NCBI GenBank assembly: GCA_017524595.1
Contig: JAFXVI010000023.1
Span: 1-49,280, forward strand
Direction: 5' to 3'
Origin: Lachnospiraceae bacterium
Lineage (GTDB): Bacteria > Bacillota > Clostridia > Lachnospirales > Lachnospiraceae
Length of the DNA: 49,280 bases
The position numbers and the translations under genes are program-made. Shown one piece after another: positions 8,358 to 16,758 of this stretch. Numbering within the stretch: the first letter of the stretch is position 1; each line of letters starts with the position of its first letter. The notes beneath the pieces are model-generated. The model was not told the origin of the DNA. It worked only from the letters and a program-made list of their open reading frames with translations, and did not search any database.

Positions 8358-10139
8358 ATGAAAAATAAAAAGATATTTATAGAAAATCCCATAGTGGTTT
8401 CGCTGATACTTAATTTGTCAGTGCTGCTTCTGTCGCTTATTGCATACAAGCCCTTCTTTGAGGAGATCGATGAGGCTCTGTTTGCCATGTTCGCGGAAGG
8501 GGCATACGGAACAAGGGAAACACATCTTATATATCCCAATATAATCCTTGGCTATATCTATAAAGGTTTGTATTCGCTGTGCCCATCAATAAGATGGCAT
8601 TCGGTTCTGCAATATGCTTTTCTGTTTATTGCACTTACGATGCTTACTTATATCATCCTGAGGTGTTGCCGTGGATGTGCCGGAAGAAGCTGGCTTGCGA
8701 TTATTTTTCTTCTTGCCGTGTCTTATGAGGTGTATGTATCTCTGCAGTATAGCAAGACGGCTGCACTTGTGAGCGTGACAGGTTATATCTGTCTTCTGTA
8801 TACATTTGCTTTGCATGATCCTGATACGGCCAATGAAATGCCGGTAAATACAGATGGGAACAGAAGCAGGGAACTGTTGATGCTCAAGATAATCGCATAT
8901 GTACTTATTATATATGGTATTCTTTTGCGTGATGACTCCTTTCTGCTGGCAACGCTTATCATGCTTCCTGCCGGCATATATGAATTTGTTAAGGTGATTT
9001 TGGACAAACAGAAGACTAAGCGCAGGACGTTTGCTTTTATTGGATTATTTGCAGCAACAGGTTGCCTGTTTCTGCTGTTTGCAGGAATAAATAAGGTTGC
9101 TTATGATAGAGATCCGGGATGGAAGAGCTTCATGGAATACAATGAAGCCCGTACGAAAGTGACAGATTATCGATATGATCTTCTGGATTATAATAGATAT
9201 GGTGACAGACTTAAGAATATGGGCATAAGTGAGAATGACACGCTCCTTTATCTTACCTGGCAGCTTGGAGATGACAAAGTGCTGAGCCTCGATGTTTTGA
9301 GGAGTATTGTTGATGGAATGCCTGAACGAAAGCTTGATATGGAGTGCTTCAAGGCACTGGCAGAGCATATATACGCTGATGTGTTCGTGATGAATCCGCT
9401 TGTTATCGGTACAATCATTTTGGTGATGATCGTACTTGCCGTGGTTATCCGAAAAAAAGATAAGAAAATCATGGTCACGGTAGTAACACAGTTGATCATA
9501 TTTGCCGGTATCCTTATATATTTTGAGTATTGCAGAAGATGGAGCCATCGTATAGTATTTGCTGCGATGTTGGTTGTTGCTGCGTCTTTTTCGTATTTTG
9601 CGGCCCTGATGCATGCTTCATTGAAAAAAGAGGATTATTCAGCACCGGGAGAGAGATCTCCATATGAGGGCATGGCGGCAGGCAGTCTTATTCTTTTGAT
9701 TATTGCCTGTATTACCATGTTCTTAGGCAACAGATTTGAATATAATGATTATATGAGGAGTGATACGCCGGAGTACAGAGAATTTCTTGAAAATGCCGGC
9801 AAAGATGAGGATATATTGTATGTGGCTGACACCTTTACGTTTCAAAAAGCATTCAGGTTTGATGTCTTCAAACCATACGCAGAAAACAGCCGGGGAAATA
9901 TCGTTACAGCGGGTAACTGGTATGTGAATTGTCCGGTAACAAAGAAGATTACCCGGAAGTTTGGTTATGACAATCCCATAGAAGCGCTTGCTTCCGGTGA
10001 TGAGAATGTGATACTTGTTGATAATGTGTTTGCCGAAAAGAAGCTGGAGTATATTAATGAACATTATGGAGAGTGTTCACTAAAAGAATTGCCTGAGAAG
10101 CACGGATTTAGAATGTACAGAGTAGAAAAATGTTATTGA
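8358..10139 (+). CDS. Polytopic membrane protein of unknown function
   Basis: A 593-residue protein with about eleven hydrophobic helices, an acidic first extracytoplasmic loop (FEEIDEALFAMFAEG) and a soluble C-terminal region of about 130 residues containing an exposed Tyr/Asp-rich segment. The plan resembles GT-C-fold surface-polymer enzymes and the protein encoded at 172-1794, but no named family was recognised. The start is 3 bp after the YfhO stop, so it is the third gene of that operon. A terminator-like hairpin follows about 120 bp downstream. Function is left open; a role with YfhO in decorating a surface polymer is inferred from context only. Confidence 0.75.
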   Translation: MKNKKIFIENPIVVSLILNLSVLLLSLIAYKPFFEEIDEALFAMFAEGAYGTRETHLIYPNIILGYIYKGLYSLCPSIRWHSVLQYAFLFIALTMLTYIILRCCRGCAGRSWLAIIFLLAVSYEVYVSLQYSKTAALVSVTGYICLLYTFALHDPDTANEMPVNTDGNRSRELLMLKIIAYVLIIYGILLRDDSFLLATLIMLPAGIYEFVKVILDKQKTKRRTFAFIGLFAATGCLFLLFAGINKVAYDRDPGWKSFMEYNEARTKVTDYRYDLLDYNRYGDRLKNMGISENDTLLYLTWQLGDDKVLSLDVLRSIVDGMPERKLDMECFKALAEHIYADVFVMNPLVIGTIILVMIVLAVVIRKKDKKIMVTVVTQLIIFAGILIYFEYCRRWSHRIVFAAMLVVAASFSYFAALMHASLKKEDYSAPGERSPYEGMAAGSLILLIIACITMFLGNRFEYNDYMRSDTPEYREFLENAGKDEDILYVADTFTFQKAFRFDVFKPYAENSRGNIVTAGNWYVNCPVTKKITRKFGYDNPIEALASGDENVILVDNVFAEKKLEYINEHYGECSLKELPEKHGFRMYRVEKCY

Positions 10140-10188
10140 TTGTTTGTGCAATATTACCATATTTGGAGATGAAAAATCGTGAATATGG

Positions 10189-10221
10189 CTTGAAACACAA
10201 GAAAATGTGTATAAATTCAAG
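10189..10221 (+). other. Imperfect hairpin downstream of the membrane protein operon
   Basis: CTTGAA (10189-10194) pairs with TTCAAG (10216-10221), with a nested ACAC/GTGT pairing inside. It has no T-tract of its own, and the true terminator appears to be the next hairpin. It could stabilise the 3' end. Otherwise the 10140-10258 stretch is AT-rich and shows no gene. Confidence 0.3.
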
Positions 10222-10258
10222 TGCAAACACAAAATATTGATTGATGTATTATTGCTAG

Positions 10259-10283
10259 AAATGCCGTAAAATCGGCATTTTTG
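10259..10283 (+). terminator. Rho-independent terminator for the nucleotidase-yfhO operon
   Basis: AAATGCCG (10259-10266) pairs with CGGCATTT (10273-10280) around a 6-nt loop and continues into a T run. It separates the membrane-protein operon from the sortase-substrate gene. Confidence 0.75.
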
Positions 10284-10338
10284 CTATTTTATTGTGGTCA
10301 ATGCCTAAAAATTGTTGAAAATTACAGCAAAAACCGTG

Positions 10339-10367
10339 TTGTTAAAAAAATAAAAATATTGTAAAAT
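10339..10367 (+). promoter_or_regulatory. Promoter for the surface protein-sortase pair
   Basis: TTGTTA (10339-10344) and TAAAAT (10362-10367) are separated by 17 bp of A-rich DNA. Transcription from here would give a leader of about 140 nt before the chosen start codon at 10516. Confidence 0.5.
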
Positions 10368-10371
10368 AACC

Positions 10372-10492
10372 CATAGTAAGTAGGAGTGCGCCTGTACGCA
10401 TTTTGACTATGCGGGTCAATAAAGGCGTTGAAATCCCTATAAAACAACTGATATCAATGGGGAGTCGATATTGAGGGGTTGTATTTTATAGG
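10372..10492 (+). promoter_or_regulatory. Structured 5' leader of the sortase-substrate gene
   Basis: Three pairings can be drawn by eye. CATAGT (10372-10377) pairs with ACTATG (10406-10411) and encloses a small hairpin, AGTGCG with CGCATT. GGGTCAA (10413-10419) pairs with TTGA and CCC (10428-10437) around a 3-nt bulge. A long hairpin joins CCTATAAAACAAC (10436-10447) to GTTGTATTTTATAGG (10478-10492). GCCT in the first loop can also pair with AGGC near 10423, suggesting an alternative fold or pseudoknot. The last stem ends 10 nt before the ribosome site. No known riboswitch consensus was recognised. Confidence 0.45.
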
Positions 10493-10515
10493 ATGAAATG
10501 ATGGAGGAAAGCAAA

Positions 10516-12672
10516 ATGAGGATGCTAAAGAAGTTATTGCTCGCCGGGGCATTGGTCGGAGTGATAGGGTCACTCGGATTTGCCAAGGTAGCAAAGGCGG
10601 ATGAGCCTGAAGTAACTGTTTCTGTCAGCGATGACGGGAAATATGCTACAGTATACGTTACAGGTGAAGGGCTTACAGGTAAGATTGCGTTAGGAATTGC
10701 ACAGGACCCGGGAAAACTTATACTTGTTAAAACCGAACCCGCTGAAACAGGCCTTGTGGCTGTTTGTCACATAAGAGATGAGGTTATAAATAGTATGTTG
10801 TCTAAGTTGAGTGATACTAGCGAGATAACACAAATAGTAGCAGCGTACTGTGAAGAGGTACCAGGAGGTTATGCACCGAAAGTATATAGTCAACCCAAGA
10901 CTTTGGATCAAAAGTTATTCAAGGTTAAAGCCTCAGTAAGTGGAGGTACAGTCAAGCTAACAAATAACGGAAAAAATAATTATGGATATATTTTCGGATA
11001 TGCCGGTGATACGGTAACCATGAATATAAGCGAAGTTTCCGGCAGTTATGTATTGCCCGACGGTAGAGTAGTAGAAGCAGGACAGGATTTCACTGTTACT
11101 GTGGGTTCAAGCGCTTCGGCTAATGATTATAGTAATCTGCAAAAAGAAGGCAGCGACTTTGAAAACACTGTATCTCTGATAACACCCAGTGAGGCAAATG
11201 TTGGTAATTCGGTTAAAATATCATGGGCGACAAGCTCAATAGATCCAACATTTAATACAACCAGTGGAGTATATGTATTTGTAAACAATTATCCTGTAGC
11301 TCAGGGCGCTAAGACCAACGCGATGACTGGTTCATACACGATAACAGCATCACAGATGGCAACTGCGGGTGCAAACAGGGCAGGATTATTTCCGATCAAG
11401 ATTTCGGGATTTGACAGTAATGGATTTGAATGGGAAAAGACTACTACGATTATTCTGATCCAGCCTAACATTGTTAAGGTCACAACATCAGATTTCCAGG
11501 ATTTTATCACAGTCGGATATACCATGGAATTTACGGCAACAATACCCGGTGGCGTTTCTTCATCCGATGTTAAGTGGGAAGTTTCAGAAGGCAGCGATTA
11601 TGTTGAGACTATTGATCCGTCAGGAAGCAGCAGCTCCAGCGACTGGAAACAGACCGTAAAAGTTAAGACCAGATATAGTGATGATAAGCCAAAAGCAGGT
11701 GATACGGCTGATGTAAAGCTTAAATGTAAAATAAACGGTGTATATGCAAAGATTGACAGCGATACTGATACGGATACAGTAAAGAAATTAACTGTATATT
11801 CAAAACCTGACAACGCATATAATACATCAGATGGAATGACATATAAGGTACCGTCCAAGGTAAATACAGGTACCGAAAGCGGTAAGGACAGCAATCTGTC
11901 ATACACTGTAGAGAAATCTATCGATGAGATTAAGGGCGTAAGGCTTAATGTTCTCCTTGACGGTACTATACTTGGAACGACCACTACTGCAGCCGGCAAG
12001 GGAACAAGTGATAAGATTGATGCAGCTACGATGGATTCGATAGTAACCAATCTCGGAAGGACAGGAAAACTCACAAAGGATTGTACGGTTACATTAAGGG
12101 CTTATGCTTCTAATAGCAGCGGTGACTGCAACAAGAACGTATATCATGATACATCTGTAGAGGTTCGCAGGATCGTTGCTCAGAGAGTTTCTACATCTAC
12201 TTCGACAAGTGGCGGAACAGCAGGAGCTTATACACTTCCATTGGCGATTTTATCATCTGACAACAATCTGGTTGCTTCAGGTGCCCGCACGACAACAAGT
12301 ACGAGTACAAGCACCAGCACAAGTACCACTACCACGGAAAGTGAGTACTATGCTTATGCGATCGTTGGCAGATCAGTAAAGTGGCCCGATGATTTCTATG
12401 ATAAGAATGGAAAGGCAGCTCCGAGTTCCCTTACCCTTAAGGATGCGAGTGGTGTTGCAGTAACAACAGTTACGGCGGATACAAGTGCATCTAAGAACGT
12501 ATATTATTTCGCTGCAAATACACCGTCATCTGCAACGGATTCTGAAGGATATGATAAGGTTCCCAAGACCGGTCAGAGCAATGTATTTGTATATGTTATG
12601 GTAGCTGTTGTAGGAGCTTCGGTAGGTGCAGGCTTATATTCCTACAATAAGAAGAGTAAAAAGAACATCTAA
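10516..12672 (+). CDS. Sortase-anchored surface protein (C-terminal VPKTG)
   Basis: A 718-residue secreted protein. It has a signal peptide (basic start, hydrophobic helix, cleavage near KVAKADEP) and a long beta-rich extracellular region with Ig-like stretches. A Ser/Thr run (STSTSTSTSTTTT, near 12290-12340) suggests an extended stalk. The C-terminal sorting signal is VPKTG (12559-12573), a hydrophobic helix and a basic tail (NKKSKKNI). The ATG at 10516 is chosen because GGAGGA sits 8 nt upstream; the earlier in-frame ATGs at 10498 and 10501 would place that ribosome site inside the gene. The class B sortase gene starts 50 bp downstream, which makes this protein its likely substrate. The binding target of the ectodomain is unknown. 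Confidence 0.88.
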   Translation: MRMLKKLLLAGALVGVIGSLGFAKVAKADEPEVTVSVSDDGKYATVYVTGEGLTGKIALGIAQDPGKLILVKTEPAETGLVAVCHIRDEVINSMLSKLSDTSEITQIVAAYCEEVPGGYAPKVYSQPKTLDQKLFKVKASVSGGTVKLTNNGKNNYGYIFGYAGDTVTMNISEVSGSYVLPDGRVVEAGQDFTVTVGSSASANDYSNLQKEGSDFENTVSLITPSEANVGNSVKISWATSSIDPTFNTTSGVYVFVNNYPVAQGAKTNAMTGSYTITASQMATAGANRAGLFPIKISGFDSNGFEWEKTTTIILIQPNIVKVTTSDFQDFITVGYTMEFTATIPGGVSSSDVKWEVSEGSDYVETIDPSGSSSSSDWKQTVKVKTRYSDDKPKAGDTADVKLKCKINGVYAKIDSDTDTDTVKKLTVYSKPDNAYNTSDGMTYKVPSKVNTGTESGKDSNLSYTVEKSIDEIKGVRLNVLLDGTILGTTTTAAGKGTSDKIDAATMDSIVTNLGRTGKLTKDCTVTLRAYASNSSGDCNKNVYHDTSVEVRRIVAQRVSTSTSTSGGTAGAYTLPLAILSSDNNLVASGARTTTSTSTSTSTSTTTTESEYYAYAIVGRSVKWPDDFYDKNGKAAPSSLTLKDASGVAVTTVTADTSASKNVYYFAANTPSSATDSEGYDKVPKTGQSNVFVYVMVAVVGASVGAGLYSYNKKSKKNI

Positions 12673-12721
12673 TCCTCATAATGATCATTTTGCTTTTTAA
12701 ATATAATAAGAGATAAATGCT

Positions 12722-13624
12722 ATGGGTAATACTACCAACCGATATTTTATGGGTGTAGTAAAACTGAATTTACCATTTCGGGTGGAGCGAGTTGAACTTG
12801 CTCCACTCGTTTTTGTACCGGCTTTTATTATCACAATATATATATTGGCATTTGTCGCTTCATTGTTACATGAGCCCGGTAATAATGTAGCCGATCAGGT
12901 CAAGCCTAAATCTCCGGGTATAAAGGTGAACAATACTGTCAGGGCGCAGTTGAAGACGGAATTGTCTGATGATGACATACTTTATGGAAGCAAAACAGTT
13001 GAAGACATGCTCCCTGATCTTGCTTCGTATTATGAGAAAAATAACGACTGTATAGGATGGCTCAAAGTGGACGGTATGGTCATTGATTATCCGGTAATGC
13101 AGACGCCTGATAATGAAGATTATTATCTGGATCGGGACTTTGACGGTAATGAAAGCTCCGCGGGAAGCCTTATCATGGATACCGATTCGGTAGTAGGTGA
13201 TGGAACTAAAGTAAAGGATTATAAGGATGGAACCAAGCCGAGTACCAATCTTATCATCCATGGACATAATATGCGAAACGGATCCATGTTTGGGGATCTG
13301 GATAAATACAGAGATCAAAGTTTTGAAAAACAACATAGTTTGATCAGGTTCAGCAGTCTGTACGAGGAACGTGAGTATGAGATCATATCAGTCTTTCTGT
13401 CTCAGGTTTATAAGGCTACGCAGACGGATGTGTTTAAGTATTATAAATTCTTCGAGGCAAATAATGAGGCAGAGTTTGATGATTTTTACAAAAATATAAA
13501 GAAGCTGCAGATGTATGATACAGGCGTTACGGCAGAGTATGGAGATGAATTCATAACACTGTCTGTATGTGCGTATCATGTGGAAAACGGACGTCTCGTT
13601 GTAGTAGGAAAACGAATAAAATAA
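12722..13624 (+). CDS. srtB: Class B sortase
   Basis: A 300-residue transpeptidase with an N-terminal membrane anchor (residues ~27-50) and a sortase fold. The catalytic triad is visible: His182 in IIHGHNM, Cys283 in ITLSVCAYHVENGR and Arg291 in the same segment. The CIGWLKVDGMVIDYPVMQ block near residue 110 is characteristic of class B enzymes. Sortases cleave the sorting signal between Thr and Gly and attach the protein to wall peptidoglycan. The neighbouring gene upstream encodes a VPKTG protein, so a dedicated enzyme-substrate pair is inferred. The upstream ribosome site is weak, which may mean translation is coupled or low. The gene is followed at once by the strong fab promoter, with no clear terminator between. 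Confidence 0.93.
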   Translation: MGNTTNRYFMGVVKLNLPFRVERVELAPLVFVPAFIITIYILAFVASLLHEPGNNVADQVKPKSPGIKVNNTVRAQLKTELSDDDILYGSKTVEDMLPDLASYYEKNNDCIGWLKVDGMVIDYPVMQTPDNEDYYLDRDFDGNESSAGSLIMDTDSVVGDGTKVKDYKDGTKPSTNLIIHGHNMRNGSMFGDLDKYRDQSFEKQHSLIRFSSLYEEREYEIISVFLSQVYKATQTDVFKYYKFFEANNEAEFDDFYKNIKKLQMYDTGVTAEYGDEFITLSVCAYHVENGRLVVVGKRIK

Positions 13625-13630
13625 AACATG

Positions 13631-13659
13631 TTGACAAAAGTGTGCTTACATACTATGAT
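13631..13659 (+). promoter_or_regulatory. Consensus promoter of the fatty acid synthesis operon
   Basis: TTGACA (13631-13636) and TATGAT (13654-13659) are separated by exactly 17 bp, a near-perfect sigma-A promoter. It lies 7 bp after the sortase stop and about 65 bp before acpP. No clear FapR-type or FabT-type palindrome was found over it. Confidence 0.85.
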
Positions 13660-13724
13660 TTGAAAGTCGGTATGATTGCCGGATATATCAAACAAGTATG
13701 AATTATTCAGTAAGGAGAAGAGTC

Positions 13725-13955
13725 ATGTTAGAGAAATTGGCGGAAATGATCAGGGAACAGTTAAATACGGATGCAGCTATAACGGAAGATACATCATTTA
13801 AGGATGATCTTGGAGCTGATTCTTTGGATCTGTTTGAACTTGTAATGGGTATGGAAGAGGAGTTCGGCGTTGAGATCCCTACAGATGATCTTGAGAATAT
13901 CGCAACAGTAGGAGACGTTATCAAGTATTTAAAAGAGCATGGTGCTGAGGAGTAG
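13725..13955 (+). CDS. acpP: Acyl carrier protein
   Basis: A 76-residue acidic protein with the phosphopantetheine attachment motif GADSLD (Ser33), followed by the conserved recognition-helix pattern [15 protein letters not shown]. It carries growing acyl chains between the Fab enzymes in the cytoplasm. The ATG at 13725 is chosen because AAGGAGAAG lies just upstream; an upstream in-frame ATG at 13698 lacks a ribosome site and adds a non-homologous tail. It is first in the operon, right behind the consensus promoter, and is followed by a stable hairpin that may keep ACP mRNA more abundant than the distal genes. Confidence 0.96.
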   Translation: MLEKLAEMIREQLNTDAAITEDTSFKDDLGADSLDLFELVMGMEEEFGVEIPTDDLENIATVGDVIKYLKEHGAEE

Positions 13956-13990
13956 GATTTTTACTGCTCTGATTTCAATATAATAATAAT

Positions 13991-14015
13991 GCGTTCATCA
14001 GTGACTGATGGGCGC
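13991..14015 (+). other. Intercistronic hairpin between acpP and fabK
   Basis: GCGTTCATCA (13991-14000) pairs over 10 bp, with two G-U pairs, with TGATGGGCGC (14006-14015) around the loop GTGAC. There is no T-tract, so a processing or mRNA-stability element, or a partial attenuator, is more likely than a full terminator. Confidence 0.5.
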
Positions 14016-14040
14016 ACTATTTAGGTTAAGGGATAGAAAG

Positions 14041-14973
14041 ATGGAAATGAAGACAAGAATAACAGAGCTTTTGGGAATAGAGTATCCGATAATCCAGGGC
14101 GGCATGGCATGGGTTGCTACACATGAACTTGCAAGTGCGGTATCAAATGCCGGGGGTCTTGGGATAATCGGAGCAGGAGGCGCACCTGCGTCATGGGTAC
14201 GTGATCAGATAAGGGCTTGTAAGGAAGAAACCGACAAGCCATTCGGAGTTAATCTCATGCTTATGAATCCCGAGGCTGACGAAATCGCAAAGGTAATAGC
14301 TGAGGAGAAGGTTAAGGTAGTAACAACGGGAGCAGGCAATCCCGGCAAGTATATAAGCATGTGGAAGGAAGCCGAAACAGTGATAATCCCTGTGGTAGCC
14401 AGCGTGGCTCTTGCCAGGCTTATGGAGAGAAGCGGCGCATCAGCCGTTATAGCCGAGGGCACTGAATCCGGAGGACATATAGGTGAGGCAACAACAATGA
14501 CGCTCGTGCCTCAGGTGGTTGATGCAGTGAGAATACCCGTAATAGCAGCGGGAGGAATAGCTGACGGAAGAGGGATGGCAGCGGCCTTTATGCTGGGCGC
14601 GGAAGCAGTGCAGATTGGAACGAGATTTGTTGCTGCAACAGAATCAATAGTTCATCAGAATTACAAGGACAGGATAGTTAAAGCTAAAGATATAGATTCA
14701 GAGGTAACAGGACGCAGTTTCGGACATCCGGTAAGGGTACTCAGAAACCAGATGACCAAAGAATATCTTAAGATGGAGAAGGATGGCGTACCGTTTGAGG
14801 AAGTTGAGAAGCTGACGCTTGGTTCTCTTCGCGCCGCCGTTGTGGATGGCGATACCAAAATGGGTTCAATGATGGCGGGACAGATCGCAGGGCTTATCTC
14901 ACGAAACGATATGTCATGCAGCGAGATCATACAGGAGATCGTTACGGATGCCGGGAAGTTATTAAAACTGTAA
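14041..14973 (+). CDS. fabK: Enoyl-ACP reductase II (FMN-dependent)
   Basis: A 310-residue TIM-barrel flavoprotein of the FabK/2-nitropropane dioxygenase group. It opens with the family pattern YPIIQGGMAWV and contains the conserved catalytic segment GTESGGHIGE (His146) plus the FMN-phosphate loop IPVIAAGGIADGRG. It reduces the enoyl-ACP double bond in the last step of each elongation cycle, replacing FabI. The start at 14041 is preferred over an in-frame ATG at 14008, because TAAGGGA lies 8 nt upstream and the longer form would begin inside the intercistronic hairpin. It is the second gene of the fab operon. Confidence 0.94.
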   Translation: MEMKTRITELLGIEYPIIQGGMAWVATHELASAVSNAGGLGIIGAGGAPASWVRDQIRACKEETDKPFGVNLMLMNPEADEIAKVIAEEKVKVVTTGAGNPGKYISMWKEAETVIIPVVASVALARLMERSGASAVIAEGTESGGHIGEATTMTLVPQVVDAVRIPVIAAGGIADGRGMAAAFMLGAEAVQIGTRFVAATESIVHQNYKDRIVKAKDIDSEVTGRSFGHPVRVLRNQMTKEYLKMEKDGVPFEEVEKLTLGSLRAAVVDGDTKMGSMMAGQIAGLISRNDMSCSEIIQEIVTDAGKLLKL

Positions 14974-15065
14974 GGAAATTTTATCCGGTTTGGGAGTACT
15001 GTAACTCTCGTCCATAATATAACCGCATCGACCGATTAATTGGCATTAAAGTAGAAGGAGCAATT

Positions 15066-15995
15066 ATGAGCAAGATAATGTATATGTTCCCTGGACAGGG
15101 AGCACAGTACGTCGGCATGGGTAAGGCCATGTACGACAAATATGAAAAGGCGAGAGAAATCTTTAACATTGCTAGCAAGGTAACAGGACTTGATATTGCT
15201 GCACTGTGTTTTGAAGAGAATGAGAATATAAATATAACCGAGTATACCCAGATCGCAATGCTCACGGTGGAAGCAGCGATCTATGCTGTTATGACGGAGC
15301 AGGGACTTAAGTGTGATTACACTGCAGGCCTTTCACTTGGTGAATACGGAGCGTTGATAGCAGCAGGAGTCCTTAGTTATGAGGATGCATTCAAAGTCGT
15401 GCGCCAGAGGGGGATATTCATGCAGGAAGCTGTACCCACGGGCGGAGCCATGGCAGCGGTACTTGGAATGGATGCACAGGCAATAGAGAAGATATGTGCA
15501 GATACTGAGGGTTATGTTTCAATAGCGAACTATAACTGCCCGGGACAGATAGTCATAACCGGTGAGGAAGCAGCGGTGGGTAAAGCATCAGAAGCGCTTA
15601 AGGAGGCAGGTGCAAAGAGGGTGGTTCCTCTTAATGTAAGCGGCCCCTTCCATTCAAAGATGCTTGAGTCTGCAGGTGAGAAGCTGGGGACCGTGATAGA
15701 CGAAGTTACTATAGGAAATATCAGAGTTCCCTATGTTTCCAATGTCACAGCACAGCTGGTGACCGATGCGGTCAATATAAAGGAATTACTTGTAAAGCAG
15801 ATATCTTCTTCAGTACGCTGGCAGCAGACTATAGAGCTTATGATAAATGAGGGAACAGATACATTCGTAGAGATAGGACCCGGCAAGACACTGTCAGGAT
15901 TTATGAGGAAGATAGTTAAGCCGGATAGTGGAAACAGTATTATGACTTTTCATATTGAAACACCGGAGGAATTAGAAGCATATGTTAACAGATAA
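15066..15995 (+). CDS. fabD: Malonyl-CoA:ACP transacylase
   Basis: A 309-residue acyltransferase that moves malonyl from CoA to ACP. Visible family features are the N-terminal FPGQGAQYVGMG, the nucleophile motif GLSLGEY (Ser90), Arg115 in VVRQRG, and the catalytic His196 in GPFHSKM. The nucleophile motif has Leu where most family members have His (GHSLGE), a tolerated variation. AGAAGGAG lies just upstream of the ATG. A 92-bp gap from fabK contains a weak GGGAGT/ACTCTC pairing but no clear promoter. The last 14 bases overlap the start of fabG, which points to translational coupling. Confidence 0.95.
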   Translation: MSKIMYMFPGQGAQYVGMGKAMYDKYEKAREIFNIASKVTGLDIAALCFEENENINITEYTQIAMLTVEAAIYAVMTEQGLKCDYTAGLSLGEYGALIAAGVLSYEDAFKVVRQRGIFMQEAVPTGGAMAAVLGMDAQAIEKICADTEGYVSIANYNCPGQIVITGEEAAVGKASEALKEAGAKRVVPLNVSGPFHSKMLESAGEKLGTVIDEVTIGNIRVPYVSNVTAQLVTDAVNIKELLVKQISSSVRWQQTIELMINEGTDTFVEIGPGKTLSGFMRKIVKPDSGNSIMTFHIETPEELEAYVNR

Positions 15996-16722
15996 GATCG
16001 CTCTTGTAACGGGAGCATCAAGGGGAATAGGAGCGCAGGTCGCAAAGACACTGGCAGCTGAGGGAGCGTTTGTATATGTGAATTATAACGGTTCAAAAGA
16101 ACGCGCCGATGAAGTGGTGAATGAAATAATATCTGCAGGCGGACAGGCCGAAGCAATACAGTGTGATGTGGCTGATTTTAACGCATGCAAGGAAATGACG
16201 GATAAGATAATCGCCGACAAGGGCAGGCTTGATATCCTTGTGAACAATGCCGGAATAACAAGGGACGATCTGCTTATGAAGATGAGCGAGGAAGCTTTTG
16301 ATGCGGTGATTAGCACGAATCTTAAGGGCTGTTTCAATACCATAAGACATGCTTCCAGATTTTTTCTCAAGCAGAGGAGCGGAAAGATAGTCAACTTATC
16401 GTCTGTGTCGGGAGTAATGGGGAATGCGGGACAGGCCAATTACTCGGCGGCCAAGGCAGGTGTGATAGGACTGACGAAGAGCGTTGCCAGAGAGTTAAGC
16501 AGCAGGGGTATTAACTGTAATGCCATAGCTCCGGGTTTTATTGAGACTGAGATGACGGCTGCGATGACGGATAAGGCCAGGGAAACAACTATAGCCATGA
16601 TACCGCTCGGAAGGACAGGAAAGACGGAAGACATTGCTAAAGCGGTGCTTTTTCTTGCATCGGATATGTCTGATTATATTACCGGCCAGGTATTAAGTGT
16701 AGATGGCGGAATGTATATGTAA
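15982..16722 (+). CDS. fabG: 3-oxoacyl-ACP reductase
   Basis: A 246-residue short-chain dehydrogenase with the NADP(H)-binding motif TGASRGIG, the NNAG segment, and the catalytic tetrad Asn113, Ser141, Tyr154 and Lys158 (YSAAK). It reduces 3-oxoacyl-ACP to 3-hydroxyacyl-ACP. Its start codon lies inside the 3' end of fabD, with GGAGGA in fabD serving as ribosome site about 11 nt upstream. The C-terminus QVLSVDGGMYM is typical of FabG. It is a core member of the fab operon. Confidence 0.96.
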   Translation: MLTDKIALVTGASRGIGAQVAKTLAAEGAFVYVNYNGSKERADEVVNEIISAGGQAEAIQCDVADFNACKEMTDKIIADKGRLDILVNNAGITRDDLLMKMSEEAFDAVISTNLKGCFNTIRHASRFFLKQRSGKIVNLSSVSGVMGNAGQANYSAAKAGVIGLTKSVARELSSRGINCNAIAPGFIETEMTAAMTDKARETTIAMIPLGRTGKTEDIAKAVLFLASDMSDYITGQVLSVDGGMYM

Positions 16723-16758
16723 ATAAGTATGTTCACGCCGGATCAGAAAGGAAATAAG

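Noticed and set aside
7862-8539. 225-codon open frame on the minus strand
   Set aside because: Antisense to the 3' end of yfhO and the start of the next gene, with Ile/Ser-rich composition typical of a shadow frame.
9045-9614. 189-codon open frame on the minus strand
   Set aside because: Lies wholly inside the membrane-protein gene on the other strand and has no credible start or domain.
10368-10495. Possible c-di-GMP (GEMM) riboswitch in the sortase-substrate leader
   Set aside because: The conserved GGGCAAACC and GGACGCAAAGCC-like segments of that class are absent, so only an unassigned structured leader is claimed.
12290-12345. Microsatellite-like repeat that could cause phase variation
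   Set aside because: The Ser/Thr run is encoded by mixed ACA, ACG, AGT and AGC codons, not a pure short repeat, so slippage is unlikely.
13620-13724. FapR or FabT operator over the fab promoter
   Set aside because: No convincing palindrome of either type was found around the -35/-10 boxes; only the promoter itself is supported.
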